In this document: positions 61,101 through 64,000 of the stretch, in pieces
How the letters are laid out: every line of letters begins with the position of its first letter
Position numbering within the stretch: the stretch's first letter is position 1
Source of the DNA: Cannabis sativa
Taxonomy: Eukaryota; Streptophyta; Magnoliopsida; Rosales; Cannabaceae
DNA: 64,000 nucleotides
Direction: 5' to 3'
Assembly (NCBI RefSeq): GCF_029168945.1
Contig: NC_083605.1
Coordinates: 73,798,969-73,862,968, forward strand
The notes under the pieces: generated by a model
Seen by the model: the letters and a program-made list of their open reading frames with translations, nothing else
The model's database searches: none
Told to the model about the DNA's origin: nothing
Made by a program: the position numbers and the translations under genes

Positions 61101-63909
61101 CCATCAGCACCAACTCGGCTAATAGAATCTTTATCAGACCGAAAACTAGCACCAAAACTAGTTGTTGTGCGCGATAATTCCCTCGAGAACTTAATGCTGC
61201 ATTGCATAACAGGCAATCATAGATTATGACATGATCATTGTTAAGTTGAGTGTAAAAATGGGATAGAAGATGGATTACCTCGGTGGGCGTCCTAAGCTAG
61301 AATTGCGCTGCAAAGGCGCGGCTTCTTGGAGTTGAACAAGTGATGAATAGACACTATTTGGATTGGAAATGAGTTCATCATGGCAACCTGTTTCAACTAT
61401 CTTTCCCTCTTGAACAACAGCTATTATGTCTGCATTTCTAATGGTGGAAAGGCGATGTGCAACTACGATGGTTGTTCGTCCTACCATGACACGGTCAAGT
61501 GCCTCTTGAACACTCTTCTCTGACTCTGCATCTAAGGCACTTGTAGCTTCATCAAGTAAAAGAATTGATGGATTCTTCACTATGGCTCTTGATATGGCAA
61601 TTCTTTGCTTTTGTCCACCAGAGAGTTGTATACCTCTCTCACCAACCTGTACAAGAACAATTCTAAGATTATCTCCAAATATAGAATTCACAATAGCATT
61701 TGAAGATGCAATACGTAATCATTAATAAATTACAAGTTTGCTGTTAGGTACTAGTGATGCTCGAAATCATCACAAGGTGTTGTCCTATATATGAGTAGTT
61801 AACAATTCTTTAGCATTATTATTAAAAGATGAAGGTTCTAAATTACACTAGTAACAATGAAACACGTTATGTTGGTGTCAGGGTCGGTCGAAACATTTTG
61901 AAGCCTCAAGCAAAAATTTAAAATTAGGCCCTTTATGAAAAAAAAAAAACCGTGTGCATTAGATCACAATTCTGTTACCAACTTTTTTTCTTAAGATTCG
62001 TTCTAAACTTTTAATTATAATTTTTTTTATTTATGTATGCATAATAATAATAATAGAAAAAAAAAAGGAATAGGCCTTTTCTTAAGAAAAAAAATATAAG
62101 ATTGGGCCTTAAAAAATGGGAGGATTTATGCAATGGCCGAAGCTGCTCAATGCACGGGCTGGGGTCCTAGTTGGTGTTAGGCTCTATGAGTGCTTTTTAG
62201 CATTTTTTCTTAGATTAAATATATATATATATACAAAGGATTATCTTATATACTATTTTTTAACTTTTTTATTAAAAATTTACAGTTTGGATTGCTTCTG
62301 TAGTTGCTCTAGTAGTTTTTATGTGAATTGTTATGTGAATTTTGGTTTGGATTTATGTTCTGTTAGTTGCTAGGTGGATTTCCGTAAAAATGTGAAAAAA
62401 AAAATTATTTTAAAGTGTAAAAAAAAATCCTAAAAAAATAGTTAATCACACTAATGAAAAAAAAAATGTGTATTAGAGATAATATGAGTAAAATGTGTAC
62501 ACCATTAAAGAACTAAATTTTTGAAAAAGTGTTAAAATATAGCACTGTACCATTATTTTAGTACGTGAATGTAGATGATCTTACTTTTGAAATATGCATT
62601 TTCTTAAGAAGATGACACACAAAACACAACACAAGACAAGAATACATACCTGAGTTTCAAATCTTTCAGGGAGGTTGTTAATGAAAGAAATAGCCTCAGA
62701 AAGTTTAGCAGCACGAGTGATCTCATCAAGTGAAGCCTCATCTTTCCCATAAAGAATATTCTCCCTAATGCTAGTTGCAAAGAGTGCAGGCTCTTGATTA
62801 ACAAGTCCAATTTGTTGCCTCATCCACTTGAGATCAAGCTCTTTAATATTGTTCCCATCCAATAGTATCTCACCCGAAAGAGGTTCATAGAAGCGTTCGA
62901 TTAGGGAAATGACTGTGCTTTTGCCCGAACCACTTCCCCCGACAAGAGCAACAATCTTCCCCGAAGGAATGTCAAGAGACAACTTGTTGAAGATTGTTAC
63001 ATCAGGCCTTGATGGATAACTAAATGTCACATTGTTGAATTGGATGTGTCCCTCGAGTTTTCCTAACTTTCGGCCACTCATGGCACTAGACTTGCTTGCA
63101 GTGTTCCTCTCTATCATCGCGAATATGGGATATGCTGCTGCCTTAGCTCGAACAAATGCAGAAATATCTAGAGCTGCCTGTCCTAATGACCTGATCAAAT
63201 TCATAAGCAAACATGACATTAATCAATAACTACATTTTAATATAAGTACATAATTACTCAATGTTATTTTTTGGCTCAAAATGAAAATGAAAATGAAATT
63301 ATAAGTTGTGAACCAATTTATAAAGTATCTGATAATAAATACAATTTTTTTTAGAGTAATTTGCGGTATTATAAGTTTAATTTTTGGCAGTAATAATAGT
63401 TATATTACTAGAACTCACACTTAACAGTCAGATACCTACAGAAGTTACAAAATTATAATTACCACTAAAAATTAAAGTTAGATAGTTATTTACAACTACG
63501 AGTTAAACTTAAACATTTATGTCGTAAATTACTTTTTTTTAAATGTTCAATTTTAATTTTTTGCTGAAGGCACTTAAAATGTTTAGATGAGTCCGGCTTA
63601 CTTTATGATTATTAGCAGTGCATTCATTCAGGGTGGATAAGAAACTTACAGGCCAGCGATGACGACGTTAAGCATGGTAGTGAAAGACTCGCCGCCATTG
63701 GCTATGCTCTTATGGACAACAATGCTAACGTACCACACAAGCAAAGACCAAGAGAGGAAAAGGGTGCAATGCATGAACCCCAAACCCAAACCCTTAGCCA
63801 ACCCTGCTTTTCGTCCGTACATGTATGTGTGGGCAAGTGCTGACGTGTACATTTTCACTGCCTTTTCTTCCCCTGCAAATGCTTGCACCGTTCTCACATT
63901 TCCTATTAC
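58133..63909 (-). CDS. ABCB2: ABC transporter B family, full-size (P-glycoprotein type), 5' part outside window
   Basis: Membrane exporter driven by ATP; plant ABCB members move auxin and other small molecules. Eight exons splice in phase: 63909-63650, 63190-62650, 61646-61279, 61196-60775, 60683-60442, 60364-60117, 60040-59628 and 58686-58133. They total 3048 nt, or 1015 residues plus stop; about 250 N-terminal residues lie past the edge. First nucleotide-binding domain: Walker A GGSGSGKS near residue 171, LSGGQKQR near 275, Walker [13 protein letters not shown] and VAHRLST. The linker [19 protein letters not shown] leads into the second membrane domain ([28 protein letters not shown]). Second domain: GQSGSGKS near 804, LSGGQRQR near 908, [19 protein letters not shown]. 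The end [10 protein letters not shown] resembles Arabidopsis ABCB2. All ATPase motifs are intact, so it is probably functional. Confidence 0.94.
59116..59276. mobile_element. Small Mutator-type MITE in the last ABCB intron
   Basis: 161 bp flanked by a perfect 9 bp duplication, TTTACTTAA (59107-59115 and 59277-59285). Ends GAGTATTAGCA and (reverse complement) GAGAAATGCTA form short inverted repeats. A relative in reverse orientation lies at about 53705-53870. Confidence 0.7.
61647..62649 (-). other. Long ABCB intron carrying repeats
   Basis: A 1003 bp intron that joins FETQ to VGERG in phase. It contains a dispersed repeat at 62240-62430, related to one in the MYB intron, and a G+C-richer piece near 61880-62180 (GGGTCGGTCG.., AATGCACGGGCTGGGG) that looks transposon derived. 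Confidence 0.7.
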
Positions 63910-64000
63910 CTAATTATAAAAATCATCATAAAAATTAGGTAAGATTAAAATTAATGCTTTACAAAATAACATTTAATTATCATTATGTGTAAATTAATTT

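Overview
The window is nuclear DNA from a flowering plant, almost certainly a eudicot. It is very A+T rich, its genes have GT..AG introns, and much of it is transposon. The retroelement families present (5S-RNA-bearing Cassandra TRIMs, a Ty3/gypsy large retrotransposon derivative, Ty1/copia LTRs) would suit a Rosales genome such as Cannabaceae, but that placement is a guess from repeat style and cannot be proven here.

Three host genes are well supported. An intronless inositol-tetrakisphosphate 1-kinase (ITPK) gene lies at 16186-17298 (+). A two-exon R2R3-MYB transcription factor lies at 29209-30956 (-). A full-size ABCB (P-glycoprotein type) transporter, closest by eye to ABCB2, lies at 58133-63909 (-); its first exons fall beyond the right edge. 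They are separate single genes, and nothing suggests they work in one pathway.

Layout: 1-566 is part of a Cassandra TRIM on the minus strand. 567-5960 is gene-free and holds nested Mutator-type MITEs and an old Cassandra solo LTR. About 5970-14825 is a Mutator-like element carrying a broken MuDR-type transposase (+) and, converging on it, a multi-exon DUF1985/Ulp1 (C48) protease-like gene (-), the Kaonashi-type arrangement. 15700-17300 is the ITPK gene with its promoter. 17300-29200 is gene-free and holds a hAT MITE and a non-autonomous Helitron. 29209-31050 is the MYB gene. 32318-34198 is a copia-type solo LTR. 35555-46872 is a three-layer nest: a Cassandra TRIM, split by a 9.8 kb gypsy-type element with 3 kb LTRs and split again by a Cassandra solo LTR. 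47211-47860 is a decayed copia fragment, 49415-49837 a second TRIM, 50414-53074 a CACTA-type non-autonomous element, and 56039-56448 a hAT MITE. The ABCB gene, whose introns contain further repeats, closes the window.

Most element boundaries were fixed from target-site duplications read in the sequence: 5 bp for LTR elements, 3 bp for CACTA, 8 bp for hAT and 9 bp for Mutator MITEs. Reading frames were joined by hand using splice sites and codon phase. No database search was possible, so family names rest on recognised motifs.
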